From the NCBI RefSeq assembly GCF_900110835.1, contig NZ_FOJG01000002.1, positions 2,384,979 through 2,448,978 of the forward strand: a stretch of DNA of 64,000 nucleotides. Direction: 5' to 3'. Positions 8,083-16,400 of the stretch are shown in pieces (position 1 is the stretch's first letter; each line of letters opens with the position of its first letter). A model generated the notes under the pieces. That model saw nothing but the letters and a program-made list of their open reading frames with translations, had not been told where the DNA came from and made no database searches. The position numbers and the translations under genes were made by a program. This stretch comes from Chitinophaga arvensicola (lineage in GTDB: Bacteria; Bacteroidota; Bacteroidia; Chitinophagales; Chitinophagaceae).

Positions 8083-9273
8083 ATGTACGAAGTAACTGAA
8101 CTTACCCAAACTTTACGAAGAGGTAATCTGGAAGATGCCCGCCAACGACTGGAACAGGGAGAAAAATTACCCGCCAACCTCGCCGATTTTGACAAAAGAC
8201 AAATAACAGATACCCTCCTGCGTGCAAAAGCTTTTGACCTGGTAGACAGGCTGGTAAAGGATCGCGTTGTGGATCTCGATGTGTATGAATACGATAAACT
8301 AGACGGCAGCATTTTTGAATCCATCTTCAGGAATCTTGGTGATACGCCGGAAGAACTGGCATTCCTGGAGTCTTTCCTGTCGAGGACAGACAATATCAAT
8401 GACGCCGTTGCGGATATAACCCTGCTGGAACTGGCTTTTACAAAGAATGCTCCGCTGGCGCATATTGAACTACTCGTTGCCGCCGGTTGCGACCTTCAGC
8501 GGAAAGATAATTACGATCACACCTATTTATATAAAGTTGTACGGACCTACGGTATTAAAACAGACAAGGGGCTGCTCTATCTCGATTACCTGATCCGCAA
8601 CGGTGTAGATCCCAATGCCGGTAATGTAGCCGGAGAAACGCCGCTACACCTGGTTATAGGCGAGCAAACAAAAGCCTATAGCACCTTCCTGCTGGAACAT
8701 GGCGCAGATCTCAACCAACAGAACAAAAAAGGAGAATCCGCTTTTTATACGGCCATCGTTCACCATGTATGCACCGCAGAACTGTACAAACACCTTACCC
8801 AATATGCCGCGCCTGATTTCGAAATGATCAATAATAACGGAGAAACAATCATCTGTGGCGCCATACGGATGCGTAGCCGTGGCTCTGAAAGTGAAACCGC
8901 CCTGATCAAAGCATTGATTGCTGATGGCGCAGATATATACCAGACCTCTCCGTGGTATTCCAAAGGCAAAGCTGCACTCGACTGGGTCGCAGAATATCCG
9001 GCGGAAGTACTCCAGGCCATCATGGATACCGGCGCCATTGAACTCGAACGCCGTGATGACCAGGGCAATACCCTTCTCCATAAAGTATGTGCATACAATG
9101 TAAATTACCAGCAGGAAGCCGCCAAACAGTTATATCGCAAAGTGAAACTGCTGATTGAAGCAGGCGCCGACGTGAATGTCACCAACGACCAGGACCAGAC
9201 GCCATTCGACCTGGCGGCACAGGATAACCTGAAATCAAAAACGGTAGAACTGCTCCTGAAACATAAATCCTGA
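8083..9273 (+). CDS. Ankyrin-repeat protein (first of a tandem pair)
   Basis: A 396-residue soluble protein made mainly of ankyrin repeats. The clear ones are GETPLHLVIGEQTKAYSTFLLEHGADLNQQN, GESAFYTAIVHH and GNTLLHKVCAYNV...LIEAGADVNVTN, plus a terminal DQTPFDLAAQDN repeat. The N-terminal 100 residues are helical and less repeat-like. No signal peptide or enzymatic domain is seen. Ankyrin repeats bind proteins, and no partner is evident. The gap to the next ankyrin gene is 4 bases, so the two are surely co-transcribed. Confidence 0.85.
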   Translation: MYEVTELTQTLRRGNLEDARQRLEQGEKLPANLADFDKRQITDTLLRAKAFDLVDRLVKDRVVDLDVYEYDKLDGSIFESIFRNLGDTPEELAFLESFLSRTDNINDAVADITLLELAFTKNAPLAHIELLVAAGCDLQRKDNYDHTYLYKVVRTYGIKTDKGLLYLDYLIRNGVDPNAGNVAGETPLHLVIGEQTKAYSTFLLEHGADLNQQNKKGESAFYTAIVHHVCTAELYKHLTQYAAPDFEMINNNGETIICGAIRMRSRGSESETALIKALIADGADIYQTSPWYSKGKAALDWVAEYPAEVLQAIMDTGAIELERRDDQGNTLLHKVCAYNVNYQQEAAKQLYRKVKLLIEAGADVNVTNDQDQTPFDLAAQDNLKSKTVELLLKHKS

Positions 9274-9277
9274 TAAC

Positions 9278-10609
9278 ATGTCCATGTCTTTTATAGTTGC
9301 CTGTGAAAGCGGCAAAAGAAAAATTGCAGAAATACTACTGGCTAATAACGAAGTAGATGTAAAATATACCGACGAAAAAGGTAGAACCGGACTTCACTAC
9401 GCCGCCCACCAGGGTTATCTTGACATCGTAAAACTATTACTGGAAGCAGGTGCGGAGCTGGATTATGAAGACCATAACGGTGAAACCCCTTTCTATTTTG
9501 CGTGTTTGCAGAAACAAAAACAAACCGCCTTGTACCTGCTGGAAAACGGTGCCAGAACCGACATCAATGATCACCAGGGCAACAATCTCCTGCATCTGAC
9601 TGCCAGAACCGGGCAGAAGGAACTGGTTGATACCTTGCTGGCAAAAGGAATGAATGCGGACCAGGCCAACAACCAGGCGGCTACTCCCCTGCTGATTGCA
9701 GCAGCATGGCGGAACAAGGAAATTGTGCAGGCGCTGCTGGATCATGGTGCCCATGTAAATGCAAGCGACAAAGCCGGGGAAACACCTCTGATTGCGGCGG
9801 TGCGGGCCAAAAATGTTCCTATGGCCACCTGTCTTATTGAAAATGGAGCGGATGTAAATCAAACCAATGATGCCGGAGAATCTCCCCTGCTAATTGCCTG
9901 CTATGACACCAACCGCGCACTTACCAACCTGTTGGTGAGTCATGGTGCAGACGTACAAATCACTTCCAAAAACGGACTGTCTCCCATCTGGTATGCCTGC
10001 GCCAATAACCAGAAGGAAATGGTAAGCCTCTTCCTGGATAAAGGCGTGGCCGTGGATTTCAGTCAGCCGCTATCCGAAGCCACCACCAGTATGAACAGTT
10101 ACCTCGACTGGGTAGAAAGCAGTAATAACCTGTCGCTCGAAAGCACTTTCAGCTTTAGCCATACCTACAGCTATGGCGGTGAAAGCCTGTTACATGTAGC
10201 TGCGAAGAACGGGCACCTGAGCATGGTCAAGCTTTTGCTGGAGCGCGATGCCAATGTGAATATCCAGGACGAGTCGGGGAATACCGCCCTTCATTATGCC
10301 GTTTCCGGCGGAAAGAAGGACATCGTGAAATACCTGCTGGAACAAGGCGCCGATGTGACGGTCGTCAACACAAAAGAACAAAAGGCAATAGACTATGCTG
10401 CTATCAAAGGATTTAATGAAATAGCCACGCTGTTGCTCAGTCATCATTCACCGGCAGCCAAAGCCACCGCAGCAGCTGCGGCTACAACGGCGCCACCGGC
10501 CACCGATAAGAAAAAAGCATTGATGGATCTGAAGGAATTGCTGGATGCAGGGATATTGACGCAGGCCGAATTTGATGCGGAGAAAGCGAAGGTGTTGAGT
10601 GGGGTGTAA
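9278..10609 (+). CDS. Ankyrin-repeat protein with C-terminal SHOCT domain
   Basis: A 443-residue protein with about ten ankyrin repeats, many near consensus (GRTGLHYAAHQGYLDIVKLLLEAGA, GNTALHYAVSGGKKDIVKYLLEQGA). One irregular insertion (about residues 265-298, Ser-rich) breaks the repeat ladder. After a short Ala/Thr/Pro linker (about 392-408) comes a SHOCT-type helix-turn-helix: LMDLKELLDAGILTQAEFDAEKAKVL. SHOCT segments are short oligomerisation or tethering modules often found at protein ends. There is no signal peptide. It follows the first ankyrin gene by 4 bases and ends at a bidirectional terminator. Confidence 0.88.
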   Translation: MSMSFIVACESGKRKIAEILLANNEVDVKYTDEKGRTGLHYAAHQGYLDIVKLLLEAGAELDYEDHNGETPFYFACLQKQKQTALYLLENGARTDINDHQGNNLLHLTARTGQKELVDTLLAKGMNADQANNQAATPLLIAAAWRNKEIVQALLDHGAHVNASDKAGETPLIAAVRAKNVPMATCLIENGADVNQTNDAGESPLLIACYDTNRALTNLLVSHGADVQITSKNGLSPIWYACANNQKEMVSLFLDKGVAVDFSQPLSEATTSMNSYLDWVESSNNLSLESTFSFSHTYSYGGESLLHVAAKNGHLSMVKLLLERDANVNIQDESGNTALHYAVSGGKKDIVKYLLEQGADVTVVNTKEQKAIDYAAIKGFNEIATLLLSHHSPAAKATAAAAATTAPPATDKKKALMDLKELLDAGILTQAEFDAEKAKVLSGV

Positions 10610-10614
10610 AAACT

Positions 10615-10650
10615 AAAAGAGCTGCCTGGAAAAATCAGACAGCTCTTTTT
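10615..10650. terminator. Bidirectional intrinsic terminator between convergent genes
   Basis: Arms AAAAGAGCTG (10615-10624) and CAGCTCTTTT (10640-10649) pair perfectly, with an inner CTG/CAG pair. The A-rich and T-rich ends serve both strands. The stop codon of the minus-strand gene overlaps the right end. Confidence 0.8.
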
Positions 10651-10895
10651 TATTTGCGTTTTATACAATAATAAATATAACAACATACCATGCCCAGACA
10701 AAAGTTCAATGTATGATTGGCGTTACCTACCGCTATGTAAAGAGGTGAGTCTGGCTCATAAAAGAATCGGACATAACAACCCAAAGCGGCCATTGTACAA
10801 AAGAAAATCGCTGCAAGAAGTGACAATATCCTGGCTAATTTGCTCTTTTTCCACCCCTCAGGAACATCATGGGTTATTTTAGTTTTTACACGCAT
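10650..10895 (-). CDS. Small two-helix membrane protein, function unknown
   Basis: An 81-residue protein starting MRVKTKITHDVPEGWKKSK. Two hydrophobic segments are seen: ILSLLAAIFFCTMAALGCYVRFFY and LNFCLGMVCCYIYYC. They are joined by a polar loop and followed by a Lys-Arg-Lys end. It therefore probably sits in the inner membrane. I do not recognise a family. It overlaps only the terminator hairpin on its right and stands alone. Confidence 0.5.
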   Translation of the reverse strand: MRVKTKITHDVPEGWKKSKLARILSLLAAIFFCTMAALGCYVRFFYEPDSPLYIAVGNANHTLNFCLGMVCCYIYYCIKRK

Positions 10896-11070
10896 AGTAT
10901 AGAATAAGAGCATAAATATAGAATAACAAGGTCAGATTCCATCGTATACTTCAACATGCAGCCTGCTTTACAATAAATATTCCCCCGAAAACTTTCCCAT
11001 CGCTACCCATAAATATTTTATTACTTTTAGCACATTCCGTTTTCAAATATAAATCCTGCACCTACTATTC

Positions 11071-11667
11071 ATGGAGTGTTACTTAAATAGCAGCGATCGT
11101 GATCTGTTGAATGGCATCTCTGCAGGAGATCCGGAAGCATACCGTTGTTTGTTTGATCGTTACTGGGAGCGGATTTACTCGGCAGCCCTGGCCCTGAGCA
11201 AATCTCCCGAGATTTCCGAAGATATCACGCAGGACGTTTTCACCATGATCTGGGAGAAACGGACCACCCTTTCCACAGTGGCCAATCTTGAAGGTTTTCT
11301 GTTTATCAGTGCACGTAACCTGATATATAGCCGTCTCCGGAAAATAAATGCCCAGGATAATTACCTGAAATATTTACGCAACTACTTCCTGGAAAGCCAC
11401 CGGGAAGAGGAAGCACACATTTATTCCAGGGATATCCTCCAGCAGGTACAAAAGGCGATGAGCCAGTTATCGCCACAGCAGCAACGGGCTTTCCGGCTCA
11501 GCCGACTGGAAGGTCTCAGTCACGAAGAAATTGCAATAGAAATGGGTATTTCCAAAGTAACCGTAAAAAGTTATATCGTTCAGGCTCTGGCAGCACTACG
11601 CAAATGGCTACCCGCACATATTTTCAATTTTCTGCTGCCCTTATTGCTGGCATTTCCCCTCTGTTAA
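11071..11667 (+). CDS. ECF RNA polymerase sigma factor of PUL 1 (FecI-type)
   Basis: A 198-residue sigma-70 family protein with region 2 (PEAYRCLFDRYWERIYSAAL... EDITQDVFTMIWEKR) and region 4 (LSPQQQRAFRLSRLEGLSHEEIAIEMGISKVTVKSYIVQAL). It belongs to the Bacteroidota group that activates susC/susD operons. In such systems the FecR anti-sigma in the inner membrane holds the sigma factor until the cognate SusC-type transporter signals substrate. The protein ends in a strongly hydrophobic stretch (HIFNFLLPLLLAFPLC), unusual for a soluble sigma factor; the second sigma factor here has a similar tail. The fecR gene follows after 64 bases. Confidence 0.92.
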   Translation: MECYLNSSDRDLLNGISAGDPEAYRCLFDRYWERIYSAALALSKSPEISEDITQDVFTMIWEKRTTLSTVANLEGFLFISARNLIYSRLRKINAQDNYLKYLRNYFLESHREEEAHIYSRDILQQVQKAMSQLSPQQQRAFRLSRLEGLSHEEIAIEMGISKVTVKSYIVQALAALRKWLPAHIFNFLLPLLLAFPLC

Positions 11668-11731
11668 TTTTTTTTTAAGATACCACCTCCTATTTTCCCT
11701 TTGATGCGTCTTTAGAGATATAATCATCCTC

Positions 11732-12895
11732 ATGCATCCGGATATTTTTGCCACGTTATTGTCCCGTTATCTGAAAGATGAACTGAGCGCCGAAGAGCTG
11801 GAGCGCTTCAGGGAAGCCCTTTTGCGAGATGAAAACCGCGAGCAGTGGCAACAGGCCATTGACGGGATACTTCAAAGCAATGAATTTCCCGCTGTTACCG
11901 GCAATGATACGAAAGAACGTATATGGCTGGCAGTCAACCAGCAGGAAAGCCACCCTGTGTGGCGGCGCCGGATTCGCCCCCTCATGGCCGCTGCGGCTGC
12001 CATCGGCATCCTCATCACCGCAGGGATTTACCTGTATCCCAAACCATCAAAACAACTGCCAGCAACAGCAATAGCCGCTACCAAGCCCATCATCCGGCCG
12101 GGAGGCAATAAAGCCATACTCACACTCGCAGACGGCTCGCAGGTGACGCTCGACAGCACCGGCGCCGGCGCCATTGCCACGCAGGGAAATACCCATATTG
12201 TACAAGTCAGCGGCGGGCAACTGGCCTATAAAGAACACAGCAGCATAGATGCGCCCCCCCAATTCAATTCCCTGCAGGTGCCGCGCGGAGGTCAATTCCG
12301 TATCACCCTGGCCGACGGCACCAATGTATGGCTGAATGCCGCGTCAGTGCTACGTTACCCGGCCTCCTTTGCCAATGCCGACCGTACAGTGGAACTGACA
12401 GGAGAAGCTTATTTCGAAGTAGCTGCCCTTTCCGGAAAGCCATTCCGTGTAAAAGTTAATAATACACTGGTACAGGTGCTCGGCACCAGCTTCAATATTA
12501 TGGGATACTCCGAAGAGCAGGTAACCCGCACCACCCTGCTGGAAGGCGCCGTGCAGGTAAAAACTGACAGGGCCACCACACGTATGTATCCTGGTCAGGC
12601 GGCCACCACACAATCCAATGGTGAAACCCAGCTTCACCAGGATGCAGATGTAGACCAGGTAGTAGCCTGGAAAAACGGGTACTTCCTTTTCAACCATGAG
12701 AAATTACCAGGTGTCATGCGCCAGATAGCCCGCTGGTATGACGTAGAAGTTGAATACGCCGGCAAAATCCCCGAAGAAAGGGAATTTGGTGGAAAGATCG
12801 CCAGAAGCAGCAGTATAGAGGATGTCATCAGGATACTAAAACTCAGTAATATTCACGTTAAACTGATAAACAAAAAAATCATCGTTCAGCCATGA
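11732..12895 (+). CDS. FecR-family anti-sigma factor of PUL 1
   Basis: A 387-residue transmembrane regulator. The N-terminal cytoplasmic part (about 1-80) would bind the sigma factor. A single membrane helix follows at about 84-104 (LMAAAAAIGILITAGIYLY), then the periplasmic FecR domain with PGGNKAILTLADGSQVTLDS, VPRGGQFRITLADGTNVWLNAAS and VELTGEAYFEVA. The C-terminal DUF4974 domain is about 310-385 (LPGVMRQIARWYDVEVEYAG). It should relay the state of the SusC transporter to the sigma factor. The next gene is its susC, after a 175-base leader with a predicted antisense RNA. Confidence 0.92.
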   Translation: MHPDIFATLLSRYLKDELSAEELERFREALLRDENREQWQQAIDGILQSNEFPAVTGNDTKERIWLAVNQQESHPVWRRRIRPLMAAAAAIGILITAGIYLYPKPSKQLPATAIAATKPIIRPGGNKAILTLADGSQVTLDSTGAGAIATQGNTHIVQVSGGQLAYKEHSSIDAPPQFNSLQVPRGGQFRITLADGTNVWLNAASVLRYPASFANADRTVELTGEAYFEVAALSGKPFRVKVNNTLVQVLGTSFNIMGYSEEQVTRTTLLEGAVQVKTDRATTRMYPGQAATTQSNGETQLHQDADVDQVVAWKNGYFLFNHEKLPGVMRQIARWYDVEVEYAGKIPEEREFGGKIARSSSIEDVIRILKLSNIHVKLINKKIIVQP

Positions 12896-12941
12896 AGCCA
12901 ACACCGTTATGAAAAAATAAGCATCACCGTTATCTACGCAT

Positions 12942-12973
12942 AAAAAAACCGGAAGTGCGCTAACACCTCCGGT
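12942..12973 (-). terminator. Minus-strand intrinsic terminator in the fecR-susC leader of PUL 1
   Basis: Read on the minus strand: ACCGGAGGTG, loop TTAGCG, CACTTCCGGT, then a run of T. The 10-bp stem has one G-U pair in the minus-strand RNA; the same position in a plus-strand RNA would be an A-C mismatch. Downstream on the plus strand there is no T-run. Both facts show that the terminator serves minus-strand transcription, against the direction of the flanking genes. Confidence 0.7.
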
Positions 12974-13058
12974 AATAATGGCGGGTAACCTCCAGAAAAT
13001 CGTTCCATGACTTCCACAAAGCACCTGGCTTACGCCGGGCGGGATTTTATTACCCAAA
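12942..13058 (-). ncRNA. Predicted antisense RNA over the susC leader of PUL 1
   Basis: On the minus strand a perfect Bacteroidota -7 box, TACATTTG, lies at 13071-13064, overlapping the susC start codon. It would start an RNA near 13058 that ends at the terminator at 12942, about 115 bases long and complementary to the untranslated leader of susC. The -33 element is weak. The same arrangement is present at PUL 2. In Bacteroides, short cis-antisense RNAs at susC genes repress their locus (DonS is the known example). Existence and function here are inference. Confidence 0.45.
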
Positions 13059-13070
13059 CCAATCAAATGT

Positions 13071-16000
13071 ATGAATTTTAAAGCTATTCTCCGGCACACA
13101 GGACATCAACCACTGTGGCTCAACAAAACGTTTCTTGTTATGAAATTCGCTGCCATTATTATATGTACAGCATGCCTGCAGGTCAGCGCAACAGGTTACG
13201 GACAGGAAATTACCTTGTCGAAGAAGAATATGTCCCTGGAAAAAATATTCAGGGCCATCGAAAAACAGACAGGATATGTTTTCTTTTTCGATCACCAGCA
13301 GCTGGACATAGCGCCGCCCGTCAACATCGATGTGAAGATGGCGCCGCTCAACGTTGTCATGGAAAGTTGCCTGAAAGACCTGCCGCTCACTTACACGCTG
13401 GTTGGAAAAAACATCGTTATCTCCTTCCGCCCCACTCCCACCACCGTTACCGCCGGTTTCCTGGAGATCACCGGAAAAGTAAGCGGGAACGATGGCTCCC
13501 CACTACCCGGTGCTACGGTGGTCGTGAAAAACACCACCGTTGGCGCCCTTACCAAAGCCGATGGTACTTTCCAGATCAACGCCGCTCCCGGCGCCACATT
13601 GGTGGTATCCTACCTTGGATATGAAACAAAAGAAGTAACCGCCACCGCTGGCAGTCCGCTCAACATCGTCCTGAAAATAGCGGTGAATAAGTCTTCCGAA
13701 GTAGTAGTGATAGGATATGGCATCGCGAAAAAATCAGATCTCACCGGCGCCGTATCCCAGATACGTTCGGAAGACATCAGTGTACAACCACTCAACAATG
13801 CCATGCAGGCACTCGCCGGCCGCGCTCCCGGCGTACAGGTAATGCAGAACAATGGCGCACCCGGAGGAAAACTCAGTGTTCGTATCCGGGGTGTGAACTC
13901 CATCCTGGGTAGCAACGAACCCCTGTATGTAATAGATGGCTTCCCTTTCACCGGTAGCCCCGACTTCCTCCAGCCTTCGGATATCGCGAGCATGGAAATA
14001 CTGAAAGATGCCTCCAGCACCGCTATATACGGTTCCCGTGGCGCCAATGGTATTGTCATGATTACCACTAAAGCCGGTAAAAAGAAAGAAGGTACTACTG
14101 TTGATTTCTCCACAGGATACAGTATACAGTCTGTTACCAAAAAAATGCGCCTGATGTCGCCGGCCCAATATGCCACCCTTTACAACGAACAGGCGAAAAA
14201 CGACAACGTGGCGCCCTATTTTACGCAACAACAGATCGACTCCTTCGGACTCATGAAAGGAACCGACTGGCAGGACCTGGTAATGCGGAATGCGGCGCTT
14301 TCCAATACAGCCGTTACCGTTAGCGGAGGAAATGAGAAAACCCGTTTTTCTGTGGGTGCAGGCGCCTACCTCCAGGACGGCATTGTGCGCAACAGCAACT
14401 ATAAACGCTATTCTATAAGAGCCAGCATCGAACATGATATCAGCAGGATTTTCTCGCTTTCCTACAATGCCACGCTGACGAAGATCGATACAAGAGTACA
14501 GAATTCCAGCCTGGGCAACCGTGGCAGCGATCTGATCTCCGCTATGCTCATGGCGCCCCCTACCTTGTCGCCCTACCTGCCTGATGGCAGCTACCGCCGG
14601 CTCAACACCGCCTATCCCTTCATTTCCAATGCGATCATCAACCCACTGGTGCCGATCAATGAAGTCTCTGAAAGACTGAAAGCCAACCGCGTATTTTCGA
14701 ATGCTGCAGTTACCATCAGACCCTTCGAGGATCTCACGATCCGCATTTCCGGCGGTATCAATAACCAGGACGACAGAAGAGATATCTACGCTAATATAGA
14801 ACCCTCCACCAATTCAGTAGGCAGAGCACAGGTTAATACCGCACAGACACAAAGTCTGCTCAACGAAAACGTGGTGAATTATTCGAAAAAGTTCGGACGT
14901 CATGCAATCAATGCTACCGCAGGTTTTACCTACCAGGATAATATAGTGACGGTTATGCAGGGCTCCGGCATCGGCTTCCTGAGCGATAACGTAAACACCG
15001 GCTCCCTCGGAAGTGCTGCCACACCGGGCGTTCCTTCTAGTTCCTATGAAAAATGGGTATTGCTCTCTTTTATCGGAAGACTAAATTACACCCTACAGGA
15101 TAAATACCTCTTCACCGTGAGTATGCGCCGCGATGGCTCTTCCAGGTATTCAAAGGATAACAAATGGGGGAACTTCCCTTCCGCTGCTATCGCCTGGCGT
15201 GCGTCTGAAGAACCGTTCCTGAAAGGATCCCGCGTGATCAATGACCTGAAGATCCGGACCAGCTACGGCGCTACCGGCAGCACCGGTATTACTCCCTACC
15301 AGACCCTGAACCTGCTTACACCCGGCACCACCATCTTTGGCGATGCCGCCTACACCGGCTATGCACCCGGTACTGCATTGCCGAATACTTTGAAATGGGA
15401 AACAACCTACCAGGCAGATTTTGGCTTCGACGTGGCGTTGTTCCGCGACAGGGTGCGCTTTACGGCCGACTTCTACCAGAAACGCACCAAAAACCTGCTC
15501 AACAATGTGCAGCTACCTGCTTCCATGGGATATCGCACCACCGTGCAGAATGTAGGTGAGATGCAGAACCGGGGAATGGAATACGCCGTGGATGTAAAAG
15601 TAATGGACAAGGCCGTGAACTGGAATGTAGGCGCCAACATCTCGTTTAACCGGAATAAAGTGATAAAACTCTACAACGGCCAGGATATCTATGGCGCCAC
15701 ACTATACACCGGTTCCCTCAACGACTATGTAAACCTGCTTCGTGAAGGTCAACCCTTTGGCATATTCTACGGTTATGTGGAAAAAGGCTACAGCAGCACC
15801 GGCAATCTTGAGTATGAAGATCTCAACAAAGACGGGAAGATCAGTGCCGCCGACAAAACATACATCGGTAATCCCAATCCTGATTTCACCTATGGTATCA
15901 ATTCTGTGACCAGTTATAAAGGCTTTGAATTATCACTGTTTATCCAGGGCTCACAAGGCAATGATATCTTCAACCTGAATAAGGCAGCTACGCTGGATCT

Positions 16001-16376
16001 GGGAATGGGGCTGAATCTTCCTGCAGCCGTGGCAGAAGACCATTGGACACCGGAGCATACCAATGCCGCCTATCCGAAAATTACCCGGAACCTGGCAGCG
16101 AATATGTCCAGTCGTTTCGTCGAAAACGGTTCTTACCTGAAAATTAAAAATATCCAGTTAGCTTATAATCTCCCGGTAGAAAAATTACACCAGAAATGGT
16201 TCCGTAAAGCCCAGGTATATGTAAGCGCACAGAACATGATCACCTTTACCAAATATTCCTGGTACGATCCGGAGATCAATGCCTATGGCTCTGAAAACTC
16301 CGTTAGCCAGGGGATTGATTATGCTACTTATCCTATCAGTAAATCTTTTACAGTAGGCATACGTTGTGGTTTCTGA
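13071..16376 (+). CDS. SusC/RagA-type TonB-linked outer membrane transporter of PUL 1
   Basis: An 1101-residue protein. A long leader with a signal peptide (about 1-45, ending TGYG-Q) is followed by an STN signalling domain (about 46-118) that contacts FecR, a carboxypeptidase-regulatory-like domain (about 130-208), and the TonB plug (about 215-330: SDLTGAVSQIRSEDI, RGVNSILGSNEPLYVIDGFPF, KDASSTAIYGSRGANGIVMITTK). The 22-strand barrel runs to the aromatic C-terminus (YPISKSFTVGIRCGF). It would import an oligosaccharide with its SusD partner and, through the STN domain, report substrate to the FecR/sigma pair. The start ATG is the second of two overlapping ATGs (ATGTATG). Confidence 0.95.
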   Translation: MNFKAILRHTGHQPLWLNKTFLVMKFAAIIICTACLQVSATGYGQEITLSKKNMSLEKIFRAIEKQTGYVFFFDHQQLDIAPPVNIDVKMAPLNVVMESCLKDLPLTYTLVGKNIVISFRPTPTTVTAGFLEITGKVSGNDGSPLPGATVVVKNTTVGALTKADGTFQINAAPGATLVVSYLGYETKEVTATAGSPLNIVLKIAVNKSSEVVVIGYGIAKKSDLTGAVSQIRSEDISVQPLNNAMQALAGRAPGVQVMQNNGAPGGKLSVRIRGVNSILGSNEPLYVIDGFPFTGSPDFLQPSDIASMEILKDASSTAIYGSRGANGIVMITTKAGKKKEGTTVDFSTGYSIQSVTKKMRLMSPAQYATLYNEQAKNDNVAPYFTQQQIDSFGLMKGTDWQDLVMRNAALSNTAVTVSGGNEKTRFSVGAGAYLQDGIVRNSNYKRYSIRASIEHDISRIFSLSYNATLTKIDTRVQNSSLGNRGSDLISAMLMAPPTLSPYLPDGSYRRLNTAYPFISNAIINPLVPINEVSERLKANRVFSNAAVTIRPFEDLTIRISGGINNQDDRRDIYANIEPSTNSVGRAQVNTAQTQSLLNENVVNYSKKFGRHAINATAGFTYQDNIVTVMQGSGIGFLSDNVNTGSLGSAATPGVPSSSYEKWVLLSFIGRLNYTLQDKYLFTVSMRRDGSSRYSKDNKWGNFPSAAIAWRASEEPFLKGSRVINDLKIRTSYGATGSTGITPYQTLNLLTPGTTIFGDAAYTGYAPGTALPNTLKWETTYQADFGFDVALFRDRVRFTADFYQKRTKNLLNNVQLPASMGYRTTVQNVGEMQNRGMEYAVDVKVMDKAVNWNVGANISFNRNKVIKLYNGQDIYGATLYTGSLNDYVNLLREGQPFGIFYGYVEKGYSSTGNLEYEDLNKDGKISAADKTYIGNPNPDFTYGINSVTSYKGFELSLFIQGSQGNDIFNLNKAATLDLGMGLNLPAAVAEDHWTPEHTNAAYPKITRNLAANMSSRFVENGSYLKIKNIQLAYNLPVEKLHQKWFRKAQVYVSAQNMITFTKYSWYDPEINAYGSENSVSQGIDYATYPISKSFTVGIRCGF

Positions 16377-16400
16377 TTATTTAAATTTTATACGATCGTT

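Noticed and set aside
12942..12973. Leader hairpin as a plus-strand attenuator or terminator before susC
   Set aside because: On the plus strand there is no T-run after the stem and the wobble pair becomes an A-C mismatch; the same holds for PUL 2. The minus strand fits better.
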